From Streptomyces sp. MNU76 (GTDB lineage: Bacteria; Actinomycetota; Actinomycetes; Streptomycetales; Streptomycetaceae), in contig NZ_JAJKLK010000006.1 in NCBI RefSeq assembly GCF_020982545.1, forward strand, positions 372,001-436,000: 64,000 nucleotides of DNA, written 5' to 3'. Positions 34,358 to 44,423 of the stretch are shown piece after piece; the stretch's first letter is position 1, and the number at the start of each line of letters is the position of its first letter. The translations under genes were made by a program, and so were the position numbers. The notes beneath the pieces are model-generated. The model was not told where the DNA came from. It searched no databases and saw nothing but the letters and a program-made list of their open reading frames with translations.

Positions 34358-36586
34358 GTCCGCCCCACGCCGTCACCCCTTCCCTCCCTCCACCGACCCC
34401 TCAAGCCCGCCCACTGGGTCGCTCTCGTGTCCGATGCCACGCAGGCGCCCGGCTGGGACATGAGCCGGACCGTGCTGGAGCGGATGACCGCGTGGTCGCC
34501 GGTCGGGATAGCGATCGTCGACACGGAGCTGCGGTTCGTGTGGTCGAACGCGGCGCTGGAGCGGTTCGGCGGCGGCCGGGCGCACGAGAGGGTGGGGCTG
34601 CGGCTCGCCGAGGTGCAGCCGGGGCTCGACGCCGAGCGCATCGAGGCGCAGATGCGGAAGGTGCTGGAGTCGGGCGTCCCGGTGCTGGACTACGAGCACG
34701 TGGGCCGGGTGCGGTCCGCTCCGTACCGCGAGACCGCGCACGCGATGTCGTTCACTCGTCTGGAGGACGACCACGGCCGGCCCATCGGCGTGTACTACAC
34801 GGTGGTCGACGTGTCGGAGCGGCACCGCGCCCGCACCCGGCTCGCCCTGCTGGACCGTGCCGGTGAGCACATCGGCCGCACCCTCGACGTACGGCGGACC
34901 GCGCAGGAGCTGGCGGACGTGGTCGTGCCGGCGCTCGCCGACTTCGTGACCGTCGACCTGCTGGACTCGGTGCTGCGCGGCGCCGAGCCGGGCCCCCTCG
35001 GCGACGGTTCCGTGCTGCTGCGGCGGATCGCCCAGCAGTCCGTGCACGACGGGGTGCCGGAGGCCGTCCTGGAGATCGGCGCGGTCGCCTCCTACGCCGC
35101 CGGATCGCCCCCGGTGCGGGCCCTGGTCGACGGCCGTTCGTGGTCCGAGCCGCGGTTGGACCCCTTGTCGGCGGAGTGGGCGAGGGCGGATCCGGAGGGC
35201 CGGGCGGTGCCCGTAAAGGCGCTCGGCCTGCACAGTGCGATGATCGTCCCGGTGCGGGCGCGTGGCATCACGCTCGGCATCACCACGTTCTTCCGGCGCG
35301 ACCGGCTGGACCCCTTCGACGCCGTCGACCTGGGCCTCGCCGAGGAACTGGTCGGCCGGGCCGCCGTCTGCGTCGACAACGCACGCCGGTACACGCGCGA
35401 GCGCGACGCCGCCCTCGTGCTCCAGCGCAGTCTGCTGCCGCGCCGACTGCCCGAGCAGGACGCGGCCGAGGTCGCCGTCCGCTACCGGCCCGCCGACGAG
35501 CTGACCGGCCTCGGCGGCGACTGGTACGACGTCATCCCGCTCTCCGGCGCGCGGGTCGCCCTGGTCGTCGGTGAGGTCGCGGGCCACGGCATCGACGGCG
35601 CCGCCGCCATGGGCCGCCTCCGTACGGCCGTACGCACCCTCGCCGACCTCGACCTGCCGCCGGACGAGGTGCTCGCCCATCTCGACGACATGGTGGCGAA
35701 GTCGGCGCGGCAGGAAGGGGCCGAGCCGGGCGGGGGCAGCGGTCAGACGGTCGGCGCGCGCTGTCTGTACGTCGTCCACGACCCGGTGTCCGGCAGGTGC
35801 GCCATGGCCGCCGCCGGGCCGTTCGCCCCGGCCCTGGTCGACCCCGACGGCACGGTCACCTTCCCCGAGCTTCCCGACGGGCCCGCGCTCGGCGTCGACC
35901 AGCAGCCCTTCGAGGCGCTGGAGCTGGACCTTCCCGAGGGCACGGTCATCGCCCTGCACACCGACGGGTTGCTCGCCGGGGCCTCCCGGGAGGCGCTGTG
36001 CCGCGCCCTGGCCCGGCCGGAATCCTCCCTCGAGCGACACGCCCAGCGCGTTCTGGACACTCTGGCCCCGGCCCGCCCGACCGACGACGTCGCCCTCCTC
36101 TTGGCCCGCACCCGGCGGCTGCCCGCGCACCGGGTGGCGTCGTGGGAGCTGCCTGCCGACCCGGCGCTGGTCGCGGAGGCCCGCAAGACCACCTCGCGGC
36201 AGCTCGGGACGTGGGGGCTGGACGAGCTGGCGTTCACCACCGAGCTGATCGTCAGCGAGCTGGTCACCAACGCGATCCGGCACGCCGCCGGGCCCATCCG
36301 GTTGCGGCTCGTCCTCGAACGCACGCTGACCTGCGAGGTGTTCGACGGCGGCGCCACCGCGCCCCACCTACGCCACCCGCGCACCACCGACGAGGGCGGC
36401 CGCGGCCTGTTCCTCATCTCCCAGTTCACCCAACGCTGGGGTACCCGCTTCCTCCCCGAGGGCAAGGTCATCTGGGCGGAACAGCCCCTGCCGAACCTGC
36501 CACCCGACGCCCTGACGGCAGGGGACCCGACAGCCACAGAGCCAACGGTCACGGAGCCGACGACGGTCACGGAACCGGCCGGGTAA

Positions 36587-37270
36587 TAGCCGGCGGAGAA
36601 ACGATCGGAGGCGCATCCGTCCCTGTCCCCCTGGCGGGAGAGAGCCGACCGGGTCGCTGCCGACCGCAGACCGACCGGCGGTGGAGCCATCGAGGGCCCA
36701 CCCCTCGGCCGTCCACCGGTGGGGCGCCCGTATCTCCGCAGCGGACCCGGACCCACACACAGCAGGAGAGTCGACAGCGACCGGCGCGCGGGCGGGCCGG
36801 CCGTCGCCACGCAGGCAGGGCGGTGCGCGGCGGCTGCGCCGCGGCGGGAGAGCCGACGACCGGGGCGGCAGGCAGGACGGCGGCAGGCAGCAGCGGGCCG
36901 CAGCAGCCGAGCGGTCGGCCACCGGAACATCAGCGACGGTCCCCCCACAGACAGAGCGGCACCAGTCGTCCAGCGGCAGCGGCAGCGTCTAGCGGTAATT
37001 CGGTGAGTACGCCATGTGAGGCCCCCTCGGGTGTGCTGTTCGGGTGAAAGCCTTGGGCGGCGGCGGTCGCACGGGCTGTCCGGGGACACCTCCCTCGCCC
37101 CTCCCTCTCCCCGAATCTCCACATGTCCGGCATCGCGACCGACGACCCCACCCCCTCCATGCCCCGTTCAGCCTGATTAGTGGCGGTTGGCACTTCATAT
37201 GAATGCAGGCGTCGGCTTCGGGCACCGGGCTCCGTCGACTCGGCAGGACTTCAGGGAGAAGAGGGACGTC
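36587..37270. other. 684-bp region without a supported gene
   Basis: Very GC-rich, with many Arg/Gly-rich open frames on both strands but none with a ribosome-binding site or domain pattern. From about 36990 the composition drops (AGCGGTAATTCGG, GCCTGATTAGTGGCGG), and this right part, next to the SdrD-type gene, is the likely promoter. No hairpin stands out. Confidence 0.45.
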
Positions 37271-39928
37271 GTGAAGCGAAGAACACCGGGGGGTGTGGGT
37301 CTGGCCCTGGCCGTCACGGCGGCGCTGGTGGTCGGACTGGCCGGTGAGGCGGTCCCCGCCGCCCCCGGCACCAGTGGCACCGCGGACGGCAGGGCGCCCG
37401 GCGACGGCAACGTGACCGTACGGGTCGTCGACGAGTTGGACGCCGACGGGAAGTACGACCACGGTCCGGAGAAGGGCCGGGCCGGTGTGCGGGTCACGCT
37501 CACCGACGACCACGGCACCGTGGAGACCCGCACCACCAACGCGTACGGCATCGCCTGGTTCCAGCCGTCGGCCACCCCGCTGCGCGGCGGCAAGTATCGC
37601 GTCCAGGCCTACAACCCCGACTCCCGCACCCTCCAGCCGGCGATCGCGGGCCTCGGCGACGGACCGGGCGTCATGCGCAGCAACGTCGGTTTCGTGGATG
37701 TCTCCGGGGGCCGGCACACGACGTACACGACCGGCTTCTGGGAGCCGGGGGTCTACTGCCAGGAGAACCCGGACCTGGTGACCTGCAACCTGACGAAGGG
37801 CGACGCCCCCGACACCCACACAGGCCTGGTGCGGTTCGCGGGGAACTTCTCCGACACCCACCCCGGTGGCACGGTCACCCGGCTCACCAACAACCAGCAG
37901 CAGGGCGCCGTGTTCGGCATCGGCAACGACCGGACCGGCAACACGTACATGGGCACGCTGGTCAAGCGGCACGCCGCGTACGGACCGGCGGGCGCGACCA
38001 ACACGATCTACCGCCGCAACAGCGCCTCCGGGGTGAGCACCTTCGTCACCCTGCCGGGCCTGCTGACCGAGCACGACGAGGCCGACGACTGGCTGCGCGA
38101 CAACCCGGTCTACAGCAGGGTCGGCCGCGAGGGCATCGGCGACGTCGACGTCTCCGGTGACGGCCGGACCCTCTACGCGGTCAGCCTCAACGACTCCCGG
38201 CTGTACGCGGTGCCGATCCGCGGCACCGGCGACGGGGTCTACCCGGGCACCTACCGCTCGCACGTCATCCCCCGGCCCAAGGAGTGTGCCGGCCACTGGC
38301 ACCCGTACGGCATCGGCGTGCGCGGCGGCCGGGTGCTCGTCGGCGGGGTCTGCGGCGCGGAGAACACGGTCACCAGGACCGCCCCGTGGGGCGACCCCTC
38401 CCAGGTCACCTCGCACGTCTACGAGTTCACCCGGGGTTCGTTCCGCGAGCTGTTCCGAACGGCGATGAACTACCCGCGCGGCTGCGCGTACCGCTTCACC
38501 GGTACGCCCGCGACCGCCCCCCGCTGCTCGAAGCCCTCCGGCGTCGGCACCCCGCTGAGCGCCATGTGGGAGGCGTGGAACCAGCGCGTCCCCACCCCCG
38601 GCCGCCTCTCCTTCGTCTCCGCGCCGCAGCCGATCCTGTCCGACATCGAGATCGCGGACGACGGCGACCTGATCCTCGGCTTCCGCGACCGGTTCGCCGA
38701 CATGCAGGGCACGGCGACGTACCCCTTCAACGCCCCCCGGGTCAGCGCCAAGGTCAGGGCCGTCGCCGCCGGTGACGTGCTGCGGGTGTGCGCGACCGGT
38801 ACGACGTACACGCTGGAGAACAACGCCCGCTGCGACGCGCTCCACGGCGCGCTCCCCAACAACGACGAGGGGCCGGGCCACGGCGAGTTCTACGCCGACT
38901 CGACCATGCTCGCGGACACCCACGAGGACCAGGTCACCCAGGGCGGCACGGCCCTCCTGCCGTACCGGAACAAGCTGTGGAGCACGGTCCACTCCCCGTT
39001 CGACGAGCACCCCTGGGAGCAGGGCGTACGCCGCTGGAACGCCACCAGGGGCAAGACCGAGGGCAACCTGCTGGTGCAGCGGACCTGGAGCGCCGACGCC
39101 GCGCAGCGCGCCATGCTGTTCGGCGAGGGCAACGGCCTCGCCGACCTGGAGCTGATCTGCGACCGGGCACCCGTCCAGGTCGGCAACCGCGTCTGGTTCG
39201 ACACCGACGGCGACGGCGTCCAGGACCCGTCCGAGCCGCCGGTGAAGGGCGTGAAGGTGACGCTCCGCCCGACGTCGTCACCCGGCCCCGACCTCGTCAC
39301 GCGCACCGACGCGAACGGCGAGTACTACGTCGGCAGCCTGGACCGGGGCGGGCTGCGGCCGAACACCACCTACCGGGTCTCCTTCGACCACAGCGGCGTC
39401 GACACCAGCACGCTGCCGGGGCGGCCGAGCCGCGCCTTGCTCAAGTGGACGGTCAAGGGCGCCGGTTCGAACCGTGCGATCGACTCCGACGTCGACCCCT
39501 TCGGCCGGACCACGGTGCGCGTCGGCGACCCCGGCCATGTGAACCACACGGTCGACGCCGGGATCACACAGTCGGTGCGGCTGACGCTCCTGAAGCTCGA
39601 CAAGAAGAGCGGCAAGCCGCTGCCCGGTGCGGTGTTCGAGCTGTGGCAGGACACCAACGGGGTCCGCGGCCTGCAGCGCAGCGGCCCGAAGAAGGACCGG
39701 TTCGTCAACGACTGCGCCACCGCCCGCACCGGCCGCTGCTCCTTCGGCTCGCTGCTGCCCGGCACGTACCACCTGGTGGAGACGGACGTCCCCGAGGGCT
39801 ACCTCAAGCCGAGGCGACCGGTCACCGGGCCGTACGTCCTCACCCCGCGGAACGCCTCCCAGGGGCAGGGGCTGTTGGTGAAGCTGTCCAACGCGCGGGG
39901 CGAGGCCTGCAAGGGCAAGAAGTGCTGA
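37271..39928 (+). CDS. Secreted SdrD-type / SpaA-like surface protein
   Basis: 885 residues from GTG 37271 with GAGGGAC upstream. Signal peptide LALAVTAALVVGLAGEAVPA. An SdrD B-like Cna domain at the N-terminus (VTVRVVDELDADGKYDHGPE, GVRVTLTDDHG) is followed by a long beta-propeller-like region (IGDVDVSGDGRTLYAVSLND). A second B-type domain begins VGNRVWFDTDGDGVQDPSEP at about residue 638, and a C-terminal prealbumin/SpaA domain has LTLLKLDKKSGKPLPGAVFE and ETDVPEGYL. The end is basic (ACKGKKC), with no LPxTG and no membrane helix. Such domains form rigid, often isopeptide-locked rods. Probably released, or bound to the envelope. Confidence 0.85.
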   Translation: MKRRTPGGVGLALAVTAALVVGLAGEAVPAAPGTSGTADGRAPGDGNVTVRVVDELDADGKYDHGPEKGRAGVRVTLTDDHGTVETRTTNAYGIAWFQPSATPLRGGKYRVQAYNPDSRTLQPAIAGLGDGPGVMRSNVGFVDVSGGRHTTYTTGFWEPGVYCQENPDLVTCNLTKGDAPDTHTGLVRFAGNFSDTHPGGTVTRLTNNQQQGAVFGIGNDRTGNTYMGTLVKRHAAYGPAGATNTIYRRNSASGVSTFVTLPGLLTEHDEADDWLRDNPVYSRVGREGIGDVDVSGDGRTLYAVSLNDSRLYAVPIRGTGDGVYPGTYRSHVIPRPKECAGHWHPYGIGVRGGRVLVGGVCGAENTVTRTAPWGDPSQVTSHVYEFTRGSFRELFRTAMNYPRGCAYRFTGTPATAPRCSKPSGVGTPLSAMWEAWNQRVPTPGRLSFVSAPQPILSDIEIADDGDLILGFRDRFADMQGTATYPFNAPRVSAKVRAVAAGDVLRVCATGTTYTLENNARCDALHGALPNNDEGPGHGEFYADSTMLADTHEDQVTQGGTALLPYRNKLWSTVHSPFDEHPWEQGVRRWNATRGKTEGNLLVQRTWSADAAQRAMLFGEGNGLADLELICDRAPVQVGNRVWFDTDGDGVQDPSEPPVKGVKVTLRPTSSPGPDLVTRTDANGEYYVGSLDRGGLRPNTTYRVSFDHSGVDTSTLPGRPSRALLKWTVKGAGSNRAIDSDVDPFGRTTVRVGDPGHVNHTVDAGITQSVRLTLLKLDKKSGKPLPGAVFELWQDTNGVRGLQRSGPKKDRFVNDCATARTGRCSFGSLLPGTYHLVETDVPEGYLKPRRPVTGPYVLTPRNASQGQGLLVKLSNARGEACKGKKC

Positions 39929-40035
39929 CGCCGGTGCCCGTTCGGCCCAGCAGGACGTCTCCGGGGCGCACCGGATGCCGTATCTCTGGGAGGGGGTTCG
40001 GCGAGTGAGCGAGTGAGCGAGTACCGGAGGCCGCG

Positions 40036-40863
40036 TTGACCAGACGAAGGACACGGAAGGCCCGCAGGACGCAGAAGAGCCGGATACGCCGGACACGTGT
40101 GGTCGCGGTGCTGTCGTCCGCCCTGGTGGGCTGGACGGCGGCACCCGCCGCCCCGTCGGCACCCGCCGCCCCGTCGGCGCCCGCGGCCGCGTCGACACCC
40201 GCCGCCGAGGCGGTGCCCGCGCCGGAGTGCACGGCGCGGACCGGGCCCTACCAGTGGGACCTGGAACGTCACCTCAGGCTCCCGGCGGACGGCCGGCAGT
40301 CCACCGCCGACTGCGTGGCGATCCGTGCCTTCCAGCAGCGCACGGGCGTGAAGCCGGCCGACGGCTACGCCGGCCTCGCCACCTACCGCACGATGCTGGT
40401 GGTGCAGGCCCGCGCCAACCCCAACGCGGCCGGGAAGTGTCCGGTGCGCACGTACCAGGTGACGTGCGTGGACCTCGACCGGCAGCTGGTGTGGGTGCAG
40501 CAGGGGAAGCAGGTGATCTACGCGCCGGTGCCCGCGCGCACCGGCAAGGACGGCGAGGAGACCCGCACCGGCTGGCACACGGTCTACTGGAAGCACCGCG
40601 ACCACTTCTCCGACCTGTACGACAACGCCCCGATGCCGTTCGCCCAGTTCTTCAACGACGGGCAGGCCTTCCACGGCGTCCTCGACGACCTCTTCCGGGG
40701 CGGCTCCCACGGCTGCGTGAACCTCCGCTACGCCGACGCCGAACGCCTGTGGCGCATCATGCACGAGGACGACGCCGTCTACATCTGGGGCGCCAAGCCG
40801 GGCACCTGGCGCTCACTGGGCCCGCCGTCCGAGGCGTCCGCACCCGAACCCGCACAGGGCTGA
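40036..40863 (+). CDS. L,D-transpeptidase (YkuD) with peptidoglycan-binding-like domain
   Basis: 275 residues from TTG 40036, chosen because GGAGG is five bases upstream. Arg/Lys-rich N-terminus and a signal helix with an Ala/Pro linker, then a domain with AIRAFQQRTGVKPADGYAGL (peptidoglycan-binding fold). The YkuD catalytic domain has FHGVLDD and GGSHGCVNLRYADA, with nucleophile Cys227. Forms 3-3 cross-links in peptidoglycan or anchors proteins. All catalytic residues are present, unlike in the degenerate relative at 42126-43100. It follows the surface-protein gene by 107 bp. Confidence 0.92.
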   Translation: MTRRRTRKARRTQKSRIRRTRVVAVLSSALVGWTAAPAAPSAPAAPSAPAAASTPAAEAVPAPECTARTGPYQWDLERHLRLPADGRQSTADCVAIRAFQQRTGVKPADGYAGLATYRTMLVVQARANPNAAGKCPVRTYQVTCVDLDRQLVWVQQGKQVIYAPVPARTGKDGEETRTGWHTVYWKHRDHFSDLYDNAPMPFAQFFNDGQAFHGVLDDLFRGGSHGCVNLRYADAERLWRIMHEDDAVYIWGAKPGTWRSLGPPSEASAPEPAQG

Positions 40864-40997
40864 GCCCGCGCGGCACCCCCGGCCGGGATCAGCCGTGGAC
40901 GACCGAGGCGTGGCCTTCCAGGTGACGTCGGCGCGTGCGATGCCCTCGGCCCGGTCGCGGTCGCCCTCAAGCTGCCGGAACAGGGACGCGTACGTGC

Positions 40998-41989
40998 CTA
41001 CGGGGAGGCGGCGAGGGCTTCGGTGCGGGCGGTGGACCGGCCCCGGGCCTCGTCCGAGGAGCCCTGTTCGGCGTCCGTGGACTGCTCGTCGGACGCGCCC
41101 TCCTCGGCGGAGTTCTCGTCGGACGGTGACGGCGCCTTCGTGTTCTTCTCCCGCTGCTCGGTGTCCTTCTCCGGCTTCGGGTCCTTCTTGCCCTTCTTCT
41201 CTGCCTTCTTCTCGTCCTTCTTCGCCGCCTGTTCCTTCAGGAGGCTCTGGAGGCGTTTGATGCCGGCCTGCGCCGCCTCGGTGGTGGCGGTGTCGTCGAT
41301 GCCGTAGAGGCCGCCGTGGGTGAGCAGGGCTGCGGTGTCGCCGACGCGTACGGTCGCGAGGTCGAGGGTGAGCGCGGTCTCCTCGCCCTCCAGGTCACCG
41401 CTGACGATCAGCCGCATGCCCTGGCGGGCGTCACCGAGGTCGCCCGGCAGGTCGACGGGGGTGACCTCGGCGCCGTACTCCCGGTCCTGGACACCGGTGA
41501 TGGTGAACTCCTGGCAGCTGCCGACGAGTTGGCCCAGGCGGCGGAGGCGGGCGTCGACGTCGGCTTTGTCGTACGCGCCGACCTGGTAGCGCAGTTGGGC
41601 GCCGTACTCGTAGTCGTCGAAGCCGGTGACGGCCGTGCCGCCCTTGGGCTCGCCGAGGACGTCCTCGGCGTAGACCGCGTCGAGGAGTGCCTGGCACTCG
41701 GGGCGGTCGGTGCGGCCCTTGAGGAGGCCGTCCCGCCAGGTCGCCGCGCCCTGGGTGCCGGACCAGGTGCCACCGAGATCGTCCTGGCGCAGCAGGGCGC
41801 TGCGGGCCCGTGCGTCGGTGAGAGCGGGGCCGCCGGGGCGGTGGGCGAGGCGGAGGTGCTGGTCTCCTCTACGGAGGCGGCCTCGGGGAAGCCGCGGGGG
41901 TACCCGGGGTCGTCCACGACACAGGCCGTCGTCCCAGCGAGCATCCCGAGGGCCATGACCCGGGCGAGAACACGGAACGGACGACGCAT
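40998..41989 (-). pseudogene. Lipoprotein with acidic/basic tail, one frameshift
   Basis: From ATG 41989 (GGGAGG upstream): lipobox VMALGMLAGTTAC, Ser/Thr linker, then after the run of four Gs at 41825-41828 (one base short) the frame continues ALTDARARSALLRQDDLGG. The body has a mixed fold with two Cys (RPECQALLDAVYAEDV, GSCQEFTITGVQDREYGAEV), ending in a Lys/Glu-rich then Ser/Glu-rich tail. About 330 residues when repaired. A sensor/PknH-like domain is conceivable (LRRLGQLVGSC), but I do not claim it. Confidence 0.75.
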
Positions 41990-42125
41990 GGCGGAGCCTC
42001 CCGAGAGCACGACGTTGCCGTTCCACGCCAACACCGCTCGAGCCCGCCCACCAGCGCTCGCGGCCGTACGGGTGAGGTGGTCCCCCGGACAGCGGCAGGG
42101 GCCCCTCAGGTACGGGGCCGCCCGG

Positions 42126-43100
42126 TCACCCGAGAGACGTGAACGTGGGAGAGGCGGAGGGAGTGAGAGCCGTCGAGGGCGGGGGCGAGGTCGTGCCCCG
42201 GATCTCCACGATCGCGCCCTCGGTGAGGCGGCCGTACAGCCAGCGGGCGTCCGTAATGCGCAGGCCGATCCAGCCGGAGGTGGTGTCCTGGTTGCCGGGG
42301 GCCTTCTCGTCGGCGGGGAGGGCGGCGATCCAGAGCGCGCCGGTGGCCGGGCCCTGTGTGGGAGCGTCGCTCGTCCGCTTCTCGGCGCCGGTTCCGCCGA
42401 CGGGTTCGCTCGGGTCGCTCGGGTCGGTCGGTTCGGTCGGGTCTGCCGTGGCGGCCTCGTCGGTCGCGTCGGTCCCAGCGGCTCTGTCTGTCCCGTCAGT
42501 CCCGTCCGTCCCGTCCGTCCCGGGGGTCACTTCGGTCCCGGGGGTCACGTCGGTCACGTCGGGTGTGACTTCGGCGGCGGGCCCATCGGTCGTCTCACCG
42601 CCGTTCGACTCGCCCGTGGCACCCGTCGCCACCGGGGACAGTTCCAGGACCCACGCCAGCTTCTCGCCGGACTCGTCGCCGGGGCCGGGCGTGGAGTAGC
42701 TCACGGCCTTGATGTCGGCCTTGGCGGTGACGGTCATCAGGCCGGTCGGGGTCGGTGTCGCCGGCCTGCCCGCCGAGATGGGCAGTTCGCGGCCGTCGAC
42801 GGTGATGACGCGGCGGGAGAGGTCCACCGTGGCGTCGGCCACCTCGGCCACCTCGGCCGTCGCGCTCGGCGGGATGCTCGCGGTGGTCGACGGGCGCTGC
42901 TCGGTGCCGTGCGAGACGGCGTTCAGGGTGAGGACTGCGGCCAGGCCCGCCGCCGCACAGCCGCCCGCGACCGCTGCGGTCGTACGGCGCCGTCGACGAC
43001 GGCGTCCGGCGGTGGCGCGTACCTCTACGCCGGACCCCGGCGGCAGGCGCTCGGCGGACTCGGCCAACTCGCGCAGTCGGACGGTGAGTTCATCGGACAC
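42126..43100 (-). CDS. Membrane protein with degenerate YkuD domain, probable sigma regulator
   Basis: 324 residues from GTG 43100, with AAGGAGG at ideal spacing inside the end of the sigma factor gene. A short cytoplasmic N-terminus (LTVRLRELAESAERLPPGSG), an Arg cluster and one membrane helix (AAVAGGCAAAGLAAVLTLNA) lead to an extracellular YkuD-like domain (ATVDLSRRVITVDGREL, SAGRPATPTPTGLMTVTAK). The catalytic SHGC is replaced (TSGWIGLRITDARWLYG): both His and Cys are absent. A Thr-Asp-Gly/Pro insert splits the domain. The topology and the 11-bp overlap with an ECF sigma gene suggest an anti-sigma-like role with a wall-sensing pseudoenzyme; that is inference. Confidence 0.82.
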   Translation of the reverse strand: MSDELTVRLRELAESAERLPPGSGVEVRATAGRRRRRRRTTAAVAGGCAAAGLAAVLTLNAVSHGTEQRPSTTASIPPSATAEVAEVADATVDLSRRVITVDGRELPISAGRPATPTPTGLMTVTAKADIKAVSYSTPGPGDESGEKLAWVLELSPVATGATGESNGGETTDGPAAEVTPDVTDVTPGTEVTPGTDGTDGTDGTDRAAGTDATDEAATADPTEPTDPSDPSEPVGGTGAEKRTSDAPTQGPATGALWIAALPADEKAPGNQDTTSGWIGLRITDARWLYGRLTEGAIVEIRGTTSPPPSTALTPSASPTFTSLG

Positions 43101-43593
43101 GGCCGTCCTCCTTCGCACCCTCGCCGGGGGCCAGTTCGCGTGCCAGCGCCGCCCGGCCACGGGACAGCCGGGCCTTGACCGTGCCCACGGGGGCGCCGGT
43201 CTCGGAGGCTACCTCCTCGACACTCAAGTCGCACAGATGGTGCAGAACCACTGCCATCCGCTGGGCCTCCGGAATCCTGCGCAACGCCTCGACCAGCACC
43301 GCCCGCTCGGGATCGGGGCCCGGCGCGTGCTCCGGGGGCGGCTCGCGGCGCACCAGTTCCAGCCAGCGGCGCGCCCGGCGCCACCGGCTCACCGCGAGCC
43401 GCATCGCCACGGTCCTGATCCACGCCTCGGGCGCCCCCTCGGCGAGGAAGTCCCGCCGTCGGTCCCAGGCCCGTACGAAGGCCTCCTGGACCACGTCCTG
43501 CGCCTCGCCGTGGTCCCCGGTGAAGGCGTAGAGCTGGCCGGTCAGTCGGGGGAACGCGGTGGCGTAGAACGCGTCGAACTCTTCCTCGGTCAT
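43090..43593 (-). CDS. SigE-family ECF RNA polymerase sigma factor
   Basis: 167 residues from ATG 43593 (an upstream ATG at 43623 is possible). Region 2: EEEFDAFYATAFPRLTGQLY and QDVVQEAFVRAWDRR. Region 4: IPEAQRMAVVLHHLCDLSVE then EVASETGAPVGTVKARLSRG. No C-terminal extension. The Streptomyces SigE-like ECF group often responds to envelope stress. It is translationally coupled to the downstream YkuD-like membrane protein and lies between L,D-transpeptidase-related genes, so peptidoglycan genes are likely targets. Confidence 0.93.
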   Translation of the reverse strand: MTEEEFDAFYATAFPRLTGQLYAFTGDHGEAQDVVQEAFVRAWDRRRDFLAEGAPEAWIRTVAMRLAVSRWRRARRWLELVRREPPPEHAPGPDPERAVLVEALRRIPEAQRMAVVLHHLCDLSVEEVASETGAPVGTVKARLSRGRAALARELAPGEGAKEDGRVR

Positions 43594-43718
43594 GCCCCCG
43601 CCGTTGTCCGAAGTCCCGTGCATCGCCATGCAACCCGGTCGCCCCCGTCGTGCGTACAAGTCTCGAACGTACGCCGCAGCCCATCGAAGCACATCGCCGT
43701 CAGCGACTGGGGGAGACC

Positions 43719-44279
43719 ATGACCACGGGGAGCAGGGCCAGGGGGAGCCGGGCCAGGGGGAGCCGGGACGTCGGGACGGGACCGCGCCGGCGTCCGGTGC
43801 GCGTGATCGTCACGACGGCCGCGTGCGCGGTCGCGTGCGTGGTCACGCTCACGGGTTGTGCGGGGAGCGGGGAGGGAGTGCGGGTCGAGGGGCCGAGCGA
43901 GATACCCAGAGCCCTTGCCCGGGCGGACGCGGAGGTTCGCGCCACCCCGCCGGCCTTCGACGGTGTGCGGGTGAACATCGCGGAGGGGCAGACCCTGGGC
44001 GTCGGCATACCGATAGCGGTCACCTTCGCCCGCTCGGTCCCGTCGTCCGAACGCGCCTCCGTGGAGCGCCAGTTGAAGGTCACCGCCTTGGGCGACGGCG
44101 CCGAGGGCTCCTGGGACTGGGTCGAGGACCCGGCTCTCGCCGACGGGCAGCGCGTCGACTTCCGTCCGCGCGCCTCCTGGCGGCCCGGCACCAAGGTCAC
44201 CGTCGAGGTCGGCGCGGCCCTCACCCGGCACTTCACCGTCGGCCGCTCGCAGATCGCCGCGAGCGCGCCCGGCCGCTGA
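43719..44279 (+). CDS. Lipoprotein with a lone Ig-like (L,D-transpeptidase N-terminal) domain
   Basis: 186 residues from ATG 43719 (GGGAG upstream). Starts with SRARG repeats, lipobox in AVACVVTLTGC, then NIAEGQTLGVGIPIAVTFAR, ERQLKVTALGDGAEGSWDWV and ASWRPGTKVTVEV, which is the Ig-like fold that precedes the catalytic domain in actinobacterial L,D-transpeptidases. The YkuD domain itself is missing; the protein simply stops. Divergent from the ECF sigma gene (125 bp between starts), so it could be a target promoter of that factor. Confidence 0.8.
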   Translation: MTTGSRARGSRARGSRDVGTGPRRRPVRVIVTTAACAVACVVTLTGCAGSGEGVRVEGPSEIPRALARADAEVRATPPAFDGVRVNIAEGQTLGVGIPIAVTFARSVPSSERASVERQLKVTALGDGAEGSWDWVEDPALADGQRVDFRPRASWRPGTKVTVEVGAALTRHFTVGRSQIAASAPGR

Positions 44280-44379
44280 GCGAGGCCGGAGAAAAGTGTT
44301 CCGCCGGTGTCATCGCCACCCGCCGCACCGACCCGGCGTCCATGACCGGGGCCAGGCCCCTTGTACGTGCCGTCGCCAG

Positions 44380-44410
<31 letters not shown>

Positions 44411-44423
44411 TGGACCGGAATCG

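Larger units (their letters stand above)
33505..36586 (+). pseudogene. PAS-PAS-GAF-PP2C(SpoIIE)-HATPase signalling protein, frameshifted in its linker
   Basis: Starts at ATG 33505 (AAGGTG upstream). Order: PAS (ADAAPLLIDADGFVTSW, about 30-110), low-complexity linker, second PAS (SPVGIAIVDTELRFVWSNAA), GAF (AQELADVVVPALADFVTVDL), SpoIIE-type phosphatase (RYRPADELTGLGGDWYDVIP, VGEVAGHGIDGA) and a C-terminal RsbW-like ATPase (ELIVSELVTNAIRHA, DEGGRGLFLIS). Such proteins set alternative sigma factors by dephosphorylating anti-anti-sigma factors. The frame changes 1 to 3 where the third 18-bp repeat has four Gs instead of five (33943-33946), and 3 to 2 near 34360-34410. Adding one base at each gives one continuous product with an Ala-Pro linker. 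Confidence 0.85.

Noticed and set aside
40864..40997. A minus-strand coding scrap (YASLFRQLEGDRDRAEGIAR) between the L,D-transpeptidase and the lipoprotein
   Set aside because: Too short, no start and no stop in a sensible place; could not be supported.
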